A stretch of 57,724 bases of DNA from an uncultured Lachnospiraceae bacterium (GCA_910586585.1 CAJUKA010000020.1:1667-59390); one strand, 5' to 3'; counted from the first letter of the stretch, positions 1 to 8,408 are shown. The notes: generated by a model from the sequence alone, not told the origin. Made by a program: numbers and translations.

Positions 1-55
1 ACCATACCATACCATACCATACCATACCATACCATACCATACCATACCATACCAT
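1..55. repeat. (ACCAT)11 tandem repeat at window edge
   Basis: Eleven perfect copies of the pentamer ACCAT fill the first 55 bases and stop abruptly at position 56. No other microsatellite of this type occurs in the window. Because it lies exactly at the edge it may continue to the left, or be an assembly or contig-end artefact. Confidence 0.9.
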
Positions 56-122
56 GCAATATTCCAGCCCTCGATTCCGAATAGATTTTCTATCACATAT
101 GGTTGAAACTATTTTACCTCTT

Positions 123-647
123 TCATACAAATAAAAATTCATTTTCCTGTTCAATATACTTGCAGAACACAAAAATACCGCATATTATTTCTGGGGCAAA
201 ATCGTCCATAGCTTCTATGTTCCAGCCGCCGACTATTCCCCGGTGGAAAATTTGCATAACTGATTTGCCGGATTTATCGGATAATAAATAATTCTGGTTG
301 TTCTGCATTACCAGCAAATATTCGTTTTTATCAAACACAACCTTTGCGTGGTCTACTCTCGGCATACGGCATAAAGGCCAGCCAACTACAGTTGGGTCAT
401 CACCTTCTGCATAGTCTGGATTTGCGACTGCACATTTATTACCGCTACCGTCAAATAAGATATATTGACGATAACGGACATTTCCCGCTTTATTTGGTGG
501 AAGTTCTAAGTTTGCTATATCCGTGTACATAAGTATTGAATCATTTGCAGAATATATCTTTTTTTCTGAACCTATAAAAGCACCTTTTATTCGTGCTGAT
601 ACTATATCATTGAAGTATAAAGTTCCTGCTCTCATTATGTATTTCAT
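123..647 (-). CDS. Hypothetical protein, possible tubby/LOR-like beta-barrel
   Basis: A 174-residue protein without signal peptide or membrane segment. The start at 647 is chosen because GAGGAGGTATAAC sits directly before it. The sequence alternates short hydrophobic strands and turns and ends in a hydrophobic helix followed by an acidic tail (QENEFLFV). That pattern recalls the tubby C-terminal/LURP-one-related fold (a barrel around one central helix), but I see no diagnostic motif, so the family call is tentative. It lies 16 bp downstream of the chromate-transporter pair on the same strand and is probably its third cistron. Function is not evident. Confidence 0.7.
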   Translation of the reverse strand: MKYIMRAGTLYFNDIVSARIKGAFIGSEKKIYSANDSILMYTDIANLELPPNKAGNVRYRQYILFDGSGNKCAVANPDYAEGDDPTVVGWPLCRMPRVDHAKVVFDKNEYLLVMQNNQNYLLSDKSGKSVMQIFHRGIVGGWNIEAMDDFAPEIICGIFVFCKYIEQENEFLFV

Positions 648-663
648 GTTATACCTCCTCGTA

Positions 664-1227
664 TCAAACAATGGAATACAGCAATACTCCGGCTGAACCT
701 GCCCCCAACATCACATAAATGGGATTTACTTTCCATTTTCTCAAAACCAAAAAGCCAGCGGCAAAAATTATTACCGAAATTGTGTTGATTCCACTCAAAT
801 CAACTGGCAGGGTTCTTTCTCCGTAAAAAGCCATGATTACTAAGGTAATGCCAGCAGATGCAATCATGGCTACAACAGCAGGACGAAGACCTGCAAGCAC
901 CCCCTGTACCATTTTTAATCCACGAAAACGGTAATAAATATAGGCAAGTGTCATTACAATCACACAAGAGGGGAGAATACAGCCTACGGTGGCAATAATT
1001 GCTCCCGGAATTCCTGCAACCTGAATCCCTACAAAGGTTGCTGAATTGATGGCAATCGGCCCTGGTGTCATTTCCGCAATCGTCATAATATCTGCAAATT
1101 GGGTCATAGTCAACCACGGGTGAACATCAACAACTTGATTTTGAATCAGCGGCATGGCAGCATAACCACCGCCTATACTAAACAACCCAATTTGGAAGAA
1201 ACTCCATAACAATTCCAAATAAATCAT
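664..1227 (-). CDS. Chromate transporter family protein, half-size subunit 2
   Basis: 187-residue membrane protein of the CHR family. It has the N-terminal signature FSIGGGYAAMPLI, the TPGPIAINSATFVG block at about residues 55-68, and about six hydrophobic segments. Full-length ChrA proteins are two such halves fused; short-chain CHR proteins work as pairs, and the other half lies immediately upstream. The start codon overlaps the stop of that partner by four bases (ATGA), so the two are translationally coupled. The family moves chromate or related anions; in an anaerobe without chromate exposure the true substrate is uncertain. Confidence 0.9.
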   Translation of the reverse strand: MIYLELLWSFFQIGLFSIGGGYAAMPLIQNQVVDVHPWLTMTQFADIMTIAEMTPGPIAINSATFVGIQVAGIPGAIIATVGCILPSCVIVMTLAYIYYRFRGLKMVQGVLAGLRPAVVAMIASAGITLVIMAFYGERTLPVDLSGINTISVIIFAAGFLVLRKWKVNPIYVMLGAGSAGVLLYSIV

Positions 1228-1787
1228 GCCTGCCTCCCTTTCCTGCCAAGATACAAAGTATCAACTGCACCGATTATGGCACAGATTAGAATAATCAGTA
1301 TAATGTTGACTTTCATGAAACGGACAGCAACAAAAGATGCAAATAAAACAATAATCGGCAGAACCCGTTTTTTTTGGAAAATGCTTTTTCCCATTGTGAT
1401 TACTACATCACAAATTACAGCAGCTACTCCTGCAAGCATACCTGTCATAGCCATGTTGACAATTACATTATCACGAAATGCAGTATAGAAAAAAGAAATT
1501 ATAGAGATGATGATGAGTGGCGGCAGCACCGTTCCCAATACCGCTATCAAAGCCCCAAACACTCCTGCCACATGATACCCTACAAGAATAGACGCATTGA
1601 CAGCGATTGCACCAGGTGAGGATTGTGCGATTGCTGTCAAGTCCATCATTTCCTGTTCTTCTATCCAATGTAGCTCATCAACAAATTTTTTCTGCATTAA
1701 AGGTATAATTACAAATCCGCCACCGAACGTACAGGCACTTAACTGAAAAGTAGATAAAAATAGCTTTGTAAATGTATTTTGTTTCAA
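1224..1787 (-). CDS. Chromate transporter family protein, half-size subunit 1 (TTG start)
   Basis: 187 residues, the same length as its downstream partner, with the corresponding CHR signatures CTFGGGFVIIPLMQ and SSPGAIAVNASILVGY. I place the start at a TTG codon (1787) because AAGGAGGG lies a few bases upstream and this gives the normal half-size length. A longer reading frame to 1901 would run through the promoter region and overlap the divergent LysR gene. It is the first gene of a chr1-chr2-hypothetical operon, divergent from the LysR regulator at 1895. Confidence 0.88.
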   Translation of the reverse strand: MKQNTFTKLFLSTFQLSACTFGGGFVIIPLMQKKFVDELHWIEEQEMMDLTAIAQSSPGAIAVNASILVGYHVAGVFGALIAVLGTVLPPLIIISIISFFYTAFRDNVIVNMAMTGMLAGVAAVICDVVITMGKSIFQKKRVLPIIVLFASFVAVRFMKVNIILIILICAIIGAVDTLYLGRKGRQA

Positions 1788-1894
1788 TGTGCTTCCCTCC
1801 TTATGCACATAAGTATAACACTTGCTTTTTGATAAAGGAAATAATATAATTTTATCTATATAATAAGTGAATTCATATAAGGATGGGATAAAAT

Positions 1895-2809
1895 ATGACA
1901 ATACGGCACTTGAAAATATTCTTATCGGTTTGTAAAAATAATTTCAATACAACAAAGGCTGCCGAAGAACTCCACATGACACAGCCCGCAGTAAGTCTTG
2001 CCATCAAGGAATTAGAGCAGTATTATGGCGTAGCTCTATTTGACAGAGTCGGAAAAAGGCTTAAAATCACCGAAGCAGGGCAACGGTTTTGTGAGTATTC
2101 TGCCCATATCGTCTCTATGTTTGACGATATGGAAAAAGGAATGAAAGACTGGGATTCTTTTGGCGTGATAAGAATCGGAGCAAGCATAACGATTGGTTCA
2201 CAGTTTCTTCCCTACTATGTGAAAGCATTTTATAATCGTTATCCTGGTACAGAAGTAAAAGTAACCATCAGTCCATCAGAACAGTTAGAACAGAAAATAT
2301 GGAACAATGAACTGGATTTTATACTGATTGAGGGTATTTCCCATACACCGGCTTTTGTTTCAGAGGAATATATGGAAGACAGTCTGACTGTTATCTGCCC
2401 TGCAAACAGTGGCTTCTATCCGGGACAGTTGCTTTCTGTTGAAGAATTTCGCCAACAAAATTTTCTTCTTCGTGAGCATGGAAGCGGCACACGCGAAACC
2501 TTTGAACGGGTAGTTGAAGCTGCGGGATTTTCTGTTTCCCCTATCTGGGAAGCTATGAGTACTACAGCTTTAGTAAATGCTGTTATCAACGGACTTGGAA
2601 TTGCTGTATTGCCACATCGCATGGTAATCGGGCCAATAGAACGTGGCCTTGTTGTTGCTGTCCGTGTAAAAGGACTTAGTTTCAAACGAAAATTCCATAT
2701 CGTCTATCATAAAGAAAAATTCCTTACTTCATCAGCGAAAGCCTTTATTGATTTGTGCCGAAATTATGATATGGATTATCCGCTGCCCAAATATAACGGA
2801 TTGTATTAG
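1895..2809 (+). CDS. LysR-family transcriptional regulator
   Basis: 304 residues, normal LTTR length. The N-terminal winged HTH (about residues 1-60) carries the typical NTTKAAEELHMTQPAVSLAI helix-turn-helix followed by ALFDRVGKRL. The C-terminal two-lobed effector domain begins near residue 90 (IRIGASITIG). It is divergent from the chromate-transporter operon with a ~107-bp AT-rich intergenic region between them. That is the usual LTTR arrangement, in which the regulator controls both itself and the divergent operon. The effector is unknown; sulfate- or redox-type control would be a guess. Confidence 0.93.
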   Translation: MTIRHLKIFLSVCKNNFNTTKAAEELHMTQPAVSLAIKELEQYYGVALFDRVGKRLKITEAGQRFCEYSAHIVSMFDDMEKGMKDWDSFGVIRIGASITIGSQFLPYYVKAFYNRYPGTEVKVTISPSEQLEQKIWNNELDFILIEGISHTPAFVSEEYMEDSLTVICPANSGFYPGQLLSVEEFRQQNFLLREHGSGTRETFERVVEAAGFSVSPIWEAMSTTALVNAVINGLGIAVLPHRMVIGPIERGLVVAVRVKGLSFKRKFHIVYHKEKFLTSSAKAFIDLCRNYDMDYPLPKYNGLY

Positions 2810-3099
2810 AATAAAATCCAAGTTCTATCATCAGCTTCATTTTTAGCTTTGGCGAAAAATTACGAAATTATGGGTTATTGTCAGTCAAACTATATATAAA
2901 GATATAGAAGAATCCCCTCTCATTTTTATCTTTCCCGAAAACCAAACATATGTCTCAAAAACGGTATTAAAATCGCCATGTAAACTGTAAATCAACCTAA
3001 AGAATTTGTACTTCTAATAGAATACCACAATCACATTTCTATTACTATGACATTTAATTTCTTCCCCTTTGGTTGTTGATTTGTTACGCGATAGAACGC

Positions 3100-3124
3100 C
3101 ATTTTGCATAGCTAAACGGTTACA
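3100..3124 (+). repeat. Dispersed motif family D, copy 1
   Basis: Carries GCTAAACGGTTAC preceded by CATTTTGCATA. The same arrangement (ATTTTGCATG then GCTGAACTGTTAC) occurs at 44967-44990, and related cores occur at 15729, 24089 and 46676, all in this orientation. Confidence 0.6.
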
Positions 3125-3290
3125 AATAAACGAACACTTCCCTTCATCTGTGTTGACAGGGTTCCCAGTTCATTTGTTTGTCCTGAGAGCGCTTGGATTT
3201 CTCCGTACACACTTTGGACAGAAGCCATCATTTCTTCGATGCGAGCAGCATTTTCCTGCGAAAGTGCAGCGGAATTTTGTACAGCAAAAG
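3112..3290 (-). pseudogene. C-terminal remnant of a methyl-accepting chemotaxis protein
   Basis: The minus strand reads about 50 codons resembling the extreme C-terminus of a methyl-accepting chemotaxis receptor, with segments SQENAARIEEMMASVQ, YGEIQALSGQTNELG and LSTQMKGSVRLF, ending at a TAG at 3112-3114. The signalling hairpin, HAMP domain and N-terminus are missing upstream, where the inverted repeat at 3298-3385 begins. No other chemotaxis gene is visible nearby, so this is a relic. The stop codon itself lies within a copy of the dispersed GCTRAACNGTTAC motif. Confidence 0.6.
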
Positions 3291-3297
3291 AACAAGA

Positions 3298-3385
3298 GCT
3301 GCCGCAATAAGCATTGTATATACAAGATATTAAAGCAAACTGATATGTTACAATATCTTGTCTATACGTTACTTAATGCGGCAGC
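3298..3385. repeat. Large inverted repeat (34-bp arms, 20-nt loop)
   Basis: The left arm 3298-3331 starts GCTGCCGCAATAAG and ends ACAAGATATT. The right arm 3352-3385 is its near-perfect reverse complement (only about five mismatches by eye). There is no T-run after the right arm, so a simple terminator is unlikely; a MITE-like element or a recombination scar is possible. A 33-codon hydrophobic frame (3345-3446) starts inside the loop but has no ribosome binding site. Confidence 0.75.
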
Positions 3386-3688
3386 CCTCTTTGGGGGGAT
3401 ATACGCGATTTATGAAAGTTATAATCGGCGTAGGAAAACATCATAAACAAAAAGATGTTTTCTATCGTATTATACCAGATTGTAAGAATACTCTGCCCAG
3501 CACATTTTTCACATATTTGACCTAATTTTTCACAGGCAACAAAATTTGGCAGTGTCTTTTTGCGCAATAAGTATGAATTCATAAGTGGTAAAAACCTAAA
3601 ATTAGAACTGTTTGGGGCGCTGTTTTTGGTCTGCAAACCCGTTCCCAGAGCGGTATAATATATGTGTTCAGCGCTTAGATTCTCTCAC

Positions 3689-3711
3689 AAAATGCTACAA
3701 AGACGCATTTT
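3689..3711. promoter_or_regulatory. AAAATGC/GCATTTT inverted repeat upstream of the two-component promoter
   Basis: Perfect 7-bp arms AAAATGC and GCATTTT separated by 9 nt, ending 54 bp before the -35 box of the LytTR regulator promoter. The position suits an activator site. LytTR sites are usually direct repeats, so the assignment is weak. Confidence 0.35.
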
Positions 3712-3765
3712 ACACGTGGAAAATCATAACGTGGAGCGAGTGCATCTATACACAGTATGGCAGAT

Positions 3766-3793
3766 TTGATAAATTGACAAATTCGTGTATAAT
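3766..3793 (+). promoter_or_regulatory. Sigma-A promoter for the LytTR/GHKL pair
   Basis: TTGATA (3766-3771), 16-nt spacer, TATAAT (3788-3793), about 45 bp before the start codon at 3839. A TTGACA at 3774 lies too close to the -10 box to be its partner. Confidence 0.65.
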
Positions 3794-3838
3794 ATTCTAT
3801 AGATATCAAATATTTGGTGGGGAAGGGAGTGTAGAGCT

Positions 3839-4573
3839 ATGCGCATTGTAATTTGTGATGATACCCTTAAAGATTTGATAAAGCTTGAAAAATTGCTTTT
3901 AAAATACAGTTCCTATTATTCAGATATGAACTTTGAGATAGAGAAGTATTCCGATGCCGCGTTATTGTCAAAAAAAATACAGGAAGAGGATCTGGCGGAT
4001 ATTTATATTTTAGATATTGTTATGTCAAAGATTACAGGAATAGATATTGGCCGTCAAATCAGAAAAAACAACAAAAAAAGTGTTATCATTTATGTTACTG
4101 TTTCAGATAATTATGCTCTTGATGCATATGGAATATATGCAATCAGGTATTTGCTGAAACCTGTGAATGAAACCCTTTTTTTTGAGTCGCTTGATTATGC
4201 GTTGTCTTATATTGATATTAAGGAGAGCGCTGTATACTTGGTGAAAACAAAAAATGGTTTGAGCACGATTCCCTATTCAAAAATAGAGTATATTGAGAGC
4301 GCCTCTAGAAAACTGGAAGTCCATCTGACAAGCGGAGAGATTATAACCAGTATTTTTATACGAAAATCTTTTGATGAAGAAATCAAAGAGCTGATGCGGG
4401 ACAGAAGCTTTATACGTGTGCACAAATCATTTGTAATTCATTTAAACTATGTAAAAAGATTGAATCGAAATGATATAACAATGGACAGTGGTGTGAACAT
4501 TCCTATCAGCCGCAAAAGCGCTCTGGAGGTCAAAAATAAGTATCTTTTATTTGTTTCTGAACAGTACAGGTAA
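3839..4573 (+). CDS. LytTR-family response regulator (AgrA/VirR type)
   Basis: 244 residues. The N-terminal receiver domain (1-125) has the acidic pair D7/D8, the phospho-acceptor D59 in YILDIVMS and the conserved K107 in LLKPVN. The C-terminal LytTR DNA-binding domain (about 135-240) shows IEYIESASRKLEVHL and the closing RDRSFIRVHKSFVIHLNYV block typical of the AgrA family. A GHKL kinase follows 69 bp downstream, so the two form a quorum- or peptide-sensing type system. No AgrB protease or AgrD-like cysteine-containing precursor is visible beside them, so the signal is unknown. Confidence 0.93.
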   Translation: MRIVICDDTLKDLIKLEKLLLKYSSYYSDMNFEIEKYSDAALLSKKIQEEDLADIYILDIVMSKITGIDIGRQIRKNNKKSVIIYVTVSDNYALDAYGIYAIRYLLKPVNETLFFESLDYALSYIDIKESAVYLVKTKNGLSTIPYSKIEYIESASRKLEVHLTSGEIITSIFIRKSFDEEIKELMRDRSFIRVHKSFVIHLNYVKRLNRNDITMDSGVNIPISRKSALEVKNKYLLFVSEQYR

Positions 4574-4642
4574 CACATTGTATGAGAAGAATTGTTAAGG
4601 CAGCAAAAAACACTGCCTAAAGAATAATTATGGGGGATTAAA

Positions 4643-5932
4643 ATGAATTATTTTATGAGTATATCTTATACAATAAGTCATATATTTTTATTTTTGTTTA
4701 TGTATTTATTCATTGTTCATCGTTTTTCCAAAAAGGTGACAGCGCTGATATGTTTTTGTTCATTTTTGTTTCTAAGTATCTCAGATTATTGGAAGCTGAT
4801 AGTTTATCCTGACAGTGACTTATGCTATGTCGTTATCACGATTTTACAAATTCTTGTAACACAATTTACAGCTATTTTTATTTCCAGAAACAAGAACAGC
4901 CAAGTAGTGTTTATAGGGCTTAGTGATTCCAGTTATGTGATAGCTGGAAGCGTTGTGGCAACAGTTTTGCAGATCTGTATAAAGAACATGTTTTTGGCAC
5001 TGCTGGGAGGATTTGTGGTACATTCTGTAATTCTTTTGTTTTTGTGGAAAAAAGTTCAGGAAATCTGTCTCAAATTTCAAGAAAAGAAACATATGAAAAG
5101 TTATTGGATGTTGTGTTGGATACCGGTCTTTTTTTATTGCAGTTTTTGCTTTATTGCGTTTTTTCCGACAACCTTATATGATAATCCCGACAATATTTTA
5201 GGAAGTCTTTTTTTGGTTCTTACAATGCTTATATCGTATATCTTGGTGATTCGCTATGTGGAAAGTGAATCAAAAAAATCAGTGGTTTACTGGAAAAATA
5301 TGCTGTTGGAATCCTACATCAAAGGATTGGAAAACCAGCAGTTTTGGGTAGAGCAGGCGGAACAGAACTTAAAAATTCTTCATCATGATGTAAGACATTA
5401 TTCCCAAATAATCAATTCTTTGCTGGAGGAGGAGAATTATGATGAAATACGAAAAGTGACAGAACATATCAATAATGTAGCAGATGAGAGCAAAATGAAA
5501 AAGTATTGTAACAATCTGATAGTAAATACGATCATATCGAATATGATGGAAAGAGCCAATTCATATGAAATAGCGGTGCACCATGATATTATAGTACCAA
5601 AAGAAATTCCAGTGAATGATTATGAATGTACACTTGTTATTGCAAATTTGTTTGAGAATGCTATTAATTGTGTGAAAGATTTTGAGAAAGCGGAAAGATA
5701 CATAGATGTTAAAATTCATTGTGTGCAGAACTATTTATTGATTCAGATGAGAAATGTATTTCAGGAGGAAATTGTACTTGATTCTGTGACACGGCTCCCC
5801 AAAAGCAAAAAAAAGGGAAATCATGGACTAGGAATGCAAAGCATATTAGCCTTTTCTGAAAAAATAGGAGGAACTGTTGGTTGTTATCTGGAAGATAATA
5901 TTTTCCAGATTATCATGTTTGCAAAATTTTAG
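4643..5932 (+). CDS. GHKL-type sensor histidine kinase (AgrC-like)
   Basis: 429 residues. About six hydrophobic segments cover residues 1-205, then a coiled linker. The phosphorylation motif is LKILHHDVRHY with H248 as the likely phospho-acceptor. The C-terminal GHKL ATPase has the N box NLFENAINC and the G box GNHGLGMQSI. The RR-DVRHY type belongs to the HPK10/AgrC group, which pairs with LytTR regulators, matching the gene directly upstream. The long membrane region suggests a hydrophobic or peptide ligand sensed in the membrane. It is preceded by GGGGGATTAAA and starts at ATG 4643. Confidence 0.92.
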   Translation: MNYFMSISYTISHIFLFLFMYLFIVHRFSKKVTALICFCSFLFLSISDYWKLIVYPDSDLCYVVITILQILVTQFTAIFISRNKNSQVVFIGLSDSSYVIAGSVVATVLQICIKNMFLALLGGFVVHSVILLFLWKKVQEICLKFQEKKHMKSYWMLCWIPVFFYCSFCFIAFFPTTLYDNPDNILGSLFLVLTMLISYILVIRYVESESKKSVVYWKNMLLESYIKGLENQQFWVEQAEQNLKILHHDVRHYSQIINSLLEEENYDEIRKVTEHINNVADESKMKKYCNNLIVNTIISNMMERANSYEIAVHHDIIVPKEIPVNDYECTLVIANLFENAINCVKDFEKAERYIDVKIHCVQNYLLIQMRNVFQEEIVLDSVTRLPKSKKKGNHGLGMQSILAFSEKIGGTVGCYLEDNIFQIIMFAKF

Positions 5933-6048
5933 GATTTTCTTCGTTTGGCGTTAAGAGGGCAATTTTTATTCAGACGGATAGATAGTTCTATGCTATAGTT
6001 ACTTTAGAGTGATTGTTTGAGTGCAAAAATAGAAAAGGAGTACTGCAT

Positions 6049-6411
6049 ATGAATGACAATGAATTGATCAGCAGATTAGAGTCTTATATAGACGCGCATA
6101 TTGAAGAAGATCTATCACTAGATAAAATATCAGAGGAACTAAACTACTCAAAATTTTATATTTCCCGTACTTTTGCAGAAAAAACAGGGAGTACGATATA
6201 CAAATATATCCAGAAAAAGCGCCTGACGATAGCGGCGAAAAAACTGGTTGAGACACAGCAGCCGATTATTGAAATTGCTTACGAGGCACATTACAATTCT
6301 CAGCAGGCATTTACACTTGCATTTGGCAGATTGTATCATTGTACCCCGCAGACGTATCGCAAAAACGGATTATATTATCCTGTTGTTCAGGGAGAAAGGA
6401 TGGCAGCATGA
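6049..6411 (+). CDS. Single-domain AraC-type regulator (SoxS/MarA-like size)
   Basis: 120 residues consisting almost only of the double-HTH AraC DNA-binding domain (ISEELNYSKFYISRTFAEKT in the first HTH; IIEIAYEAHYNSQQAFTLAF and HCTPQTYRK in the second). There is no effector domain. The start at 6049 is chosen over an in-frame ATG at 6013 because AAAAGGAG lies 8-10 bp before it. The gene overlaps the clpP start by four bases (ATGA), so regulator and protease subunit are coupled. Regulators of this size are often controlled by abundance or proteolysis. Confidence 0.85.
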   Translation: MNDNELISRLESYIDAHIEEDLSLDKISEELNYSKFYISRTFAEKTGSTIYKYIQKKRLTIAAKKLVETQQPIIEIAYEAHYNSQQAFTLAFGRLYHCTPQTYRKNGLYYPVVQGERMAA

Positions 6412-6998
6412 GTACGATTCCATATGTTATTGAGCAGACAAGCAGAGGAGAACGCAGCTATGATATTTTTTCGCGGCTGTTGTCAGACAGAATTATTTTT
6501 TTAGGAGAAGAAGTCAGTGAAGCATCTGCAAGTGTTATTGTTGCACAAATGCTTTATTTAGAAGCTGAAGACCCGGAGAAAGATATTCAGCTTTATATCA
6601 ATAGTCCTGGCGGTTCAGTGACAGCCGGATTTGCGATTTATGACACGATGCGGTATTTGAAATGTGATGTGTCTACCATTTGTATCGGTCTTGCAGCAAG
6701 TTTTGGCGCATTTTTGCTTGCAGGAGGAACAAAGGGCAAGCGCAATGCATTGCCCAATGCAGAAATTATGATTCATCAGCCGGCAGTTCATGGAAATGGG
6801 TTTCAGGGACAAGCGACAGATATAAAGATAATGTCGGACCATATGCAGAAAAGCAAACAGCGCTTAAACCGAATCTTGGCGGAAAATACAGGAAAAACGG
6901 TGGAGGAGATTGCGCGTGCGACAGAGCGCGATAACTATATGTCGGCCGCAGAAGCCTTGGAATATGGGCTGATTGACAAAGTGATTCAACATAGATAA
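6408..6998 (+). CDS. clpP: ClpP-family serine protease subunit
   Basis: 196 residues, normal mature ClpP length with no propeptide (MSTIPYVIEQTSRGERSYD). The triad is complete: S98 in GLAASFGAFLL, H123 in MIHQPA, and D175 in ATERDNYMSA. The handle region QGQATDIKIMSDHM is typical, with about three extra residues after the HQP motif compared with E. coli ClpP. The start overlaps the stop of the AraC-type gene upstream. clpP is normally next to clpX or alone; pairing with an AraC regulator and the absence of a Clp ATPase nearby suggest a paralogue with a specialised role. Confidence 0.92.
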   Translation: MSTIPYVIEQTSRGERSYDIFSRLLSDRIIFLGEEVSEASASVIVAQMLYLEAEDPEKDIQLYINSPGGSVTAGFAIYDTMRYLKCDVSTICIGLAASFGAFLLAGGTKGKRNALPNAEIMIHQPAVHGNGFQGQATDIKIMSDHMQKSKQRLNRILAENTGKTVEEIARATERDNYMSAAEALEYGLIDKVIQHR

Positions 6999-7025
6999 AC
7001 GATTATAAGAGTATGGGGGATTAGA

Positions 7026-7301
7026 ATGAAGATTGAGCGTCTTTATGCGATTATGGTTTATCTTTTGGATCATGGGAAAACTCCCGCAAGTGAGTTGGCG
7101 GACTATTTTGAAGTATCGCTTCGAACAATCCAGAGAGATATGGAGTCCTTGTGCCTTGCAGGGATTCCAATTTGTTCTACGACAGGAGTAACAAGCGGAT
7201 ATGAAATTCCTGACAGATTCCGTCTGGACAAGGGGTTTGTTACGTATGATGAATATTCCTATATTTTGACAGCACTGCGCGGTCTGGTATCTGCAACATA
7301 A
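7026..7301 (+). pseudogene. Truncated DeoR/HTH-11 (WYL-type) regulator
   Basis: The first 91 codons encode a helix-turn-helix of the WYL-regulator kind (SELADYFEVSLRTIQRDMES followed by GIPI). The protein then meets a TAA just after TALRGLVSAT, the point where family members continue into a linker and a WYL domain. The frame beyond the stop reads DLKAKNIVFYTKNYDNLLSQ and is stopped again at about 7370. The ligand-binding half is missing, so I call it a pseudogene, although a free DNA-binding domain could still be made (GGGGGATTAG precedes the start). Confidence 0.7.
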
Positions 7302-7410
7302 GATCTGAAGGCAAAAAATATTGTTTTTTATACGAAAAACTATGACAATCTGTTGTCGCAGTTTGTGTGATATGATATCATCAAAAATAGAAATGAAAGG
7401 AGGTCATAAA

Positions 7411-7977
7411 ATGAATCCATATGAAAAATGTCCCATTTTTGAAAATGAAAACTATCTTATGAGGTTGGTTGAGGCAGGTGATGCGCCGGATCTGTTTTTG
7501 GTGTATTCGGACGAAAAGGCAGTTCCCTTTTTCAATAGTGATAACTGCAATGGCGATACGTTTCATTATACTGCAATGGAGCATATGCAAGGGGCAATAC
7601 AAGCCTGGCAAAACGAATATGCGCATAAGGGTTTTGTGCGCTGGACCATTCTTGACAAAAATGTACAGCAGGCAATAGGGACAATTGAGTTATTTAACCG
7701 TCAATCAGAGGATTATTTCAACGATTGTGGTATTTTGCGGCTGGATTTGCGCAGTGATTATGAGCGTACAGAATGTATTTTGGAAATTTTGTCTCTGATT
7801 GTGCCGTCATCATGTGCATTGTTTGGCTGTCAAATGGTTGCTACAAAGGTTCCCCCATTTGCTATCAAGCGCAGGGCAGCAGTTGAGCAGCTTGGCTTTG
7901 CTGCTTCCAAGGAGACATTGATTGGGGGACATGACAAAAAAGTATATAGTGATTATTATGTACTAGAGCGTGTATGA
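7411..7977 (+). CDS. GNAT-family N-acetyltransferase
   Basis: 188 residues starting after AAAGGAGGTCATAAA. The fold order fits GNAT/RimL-type enzymes: an N-terminal strand (NENYLMRLVEAGDAPDLF), a middle strand pair containing RWTILDKNVQQAIGTIELF, and a C-terminal part where the motif expected for acetyl-CoA binding is poorly conserved (LRSDYERTECILEIL). The closing section (AAVEQLGFAAS) matches the usual LGF turn. The substrate cannot be predicted. Flanking genes are broken, so it may be a lone survivor of a decayed segment. Confidence 0.75.
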   Translation: MNPYEKCPIFENENYLMRLVEAGDAPDLFLVYSDEKAVPFFNSDNCNGDTFHYTAMEHMQGAIQAWQNEYAHKGFVRWTILDKNVQQAIGTIELFNRQSEDYFNDCGILRLDLRSDYERTECILEILSLIVPSSCALFGCQMVATKVPPFAIKRRAAVEQLGFAASKETLIGGHDKKVYSDYYVLERV

Positions 7978-8049
7978 AAGAAGCGCCGGTCCTTATTTTT
8001 ATTGTCAATCCATTGGCTGTTGCCATCAGCAAATCATTGACAACAGATG

Positions 8050-8229
8050 AACGCGTCTCAGAAATTTGCAATACATTTTTTTGCGCACAGGGAGCTTTGT
8101 GACTGGCTGGATACAGACGGTGAACTGTATGCAGCGCTGGCATTGGGGTATGCGGACGAAACGCCGCCTGCAAGACCCCGCAAAGAGATGGAAGATGTGG
8201 TAGAATGGAGGACAAAATTTACCCTTTAG
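8050..8229 (+). pseudogene. C-terminal remnant of a nitroreductase-family gene
   Basis: The frame contains ELYAALALGYADETP followed by ARPRKEMEDVVEW, which is the characteristic C-terminal end of FMN-dependent nitroreductases. The FMN-binding N-terminal two-thirds is missing, and no ribosome binding site precedes 8047. The reading frame ends in TKFTL-stop exactly where family A repeat DNA begins (8219), so the repeat apparently replaced the native stop. Confidence 0.55.
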
Positions 8230-8408
8230 AGCTATCGCGCAGCGATTTATAATTGCCAAAGCGTGAAATTAGAATTTTGCTGGATAGTAAAGGCGCAAAG
8301 GCGCACGAGAGAAACTTTTAAGAGAGCCCTTTCGAATGAAAGTTTCTCTCATAACAAGTGTGCCGAAGCGACATTACCCTTTAGAGCTATCGCGCAGCGA
8401 TTTATAAT
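8219..8408. repeat. Family A dispersed element, full copy with 35-bp direct repeats
   Basis: A perfect 35-bp direct repeat (8219-8253 and 8374-8408), each containing TATCGCGCAGCGATTTATA, flanks a segment with an inverted repeat GAGAGAAACTTT (8307-8318) / AAAGTTTCTCTC (8339-8350). Related DNA lies at 10721-10795, 22570-22590, 39546-39600 and 50968-51120. An open frame entering the following aminotransferase from this repeat is spurious. Confidence 0.85.

Larger units (their letters stand above)
2810..3838. other. 1-kb region without an intact gene
   Basis: This stretch holds a chemotaxis-receptor remnant on the minus strand (3112-3290), a 34-bp-arm inverted repeat (3298-3385), one copy of the GCTRAACNGTTAC motif (3111-3124) and the promoter region of the response regulator at 3839. 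The remaining open frames are short and lack ribosome binding sites. It looks like decayed DNA. Confidence 0.75.

Noticed and set aside
1..55. CRISPR array or telomere-like end.
   Set aside because: There are no spacers, and bacterial telomeres do not have this form. No CRISPR-like repeat-spacer pattern was seen anywhere in the window.
3345..3446. 33-codon hydrophobic frame upstream of the LytTR/GHKL pair as an AgrD-like or type I toxin peptide.
   Set aside because: It starts inside a large hairpin without a ribosome binding site and lacks the cysteine or serine expected of a cyclic AgrD peptide.
3774..3793. TTGACA with TATAAT as a consensus promoter for the LytTR gene.
   Set aside because: The spacing is only 8 nt. 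TTGATA at 3766 has the right spacing of 16 nt.
6408..6998. Apparent loss of the ClpP catalytic aspartate, since ARATERD replaces the common RDTERD.
   Set aside because: Counting against E. coli ClpP shows that the catalytic residue is the second Asp (TERD), which is present here as D175. Only the non-catalytic first Asp is changed.
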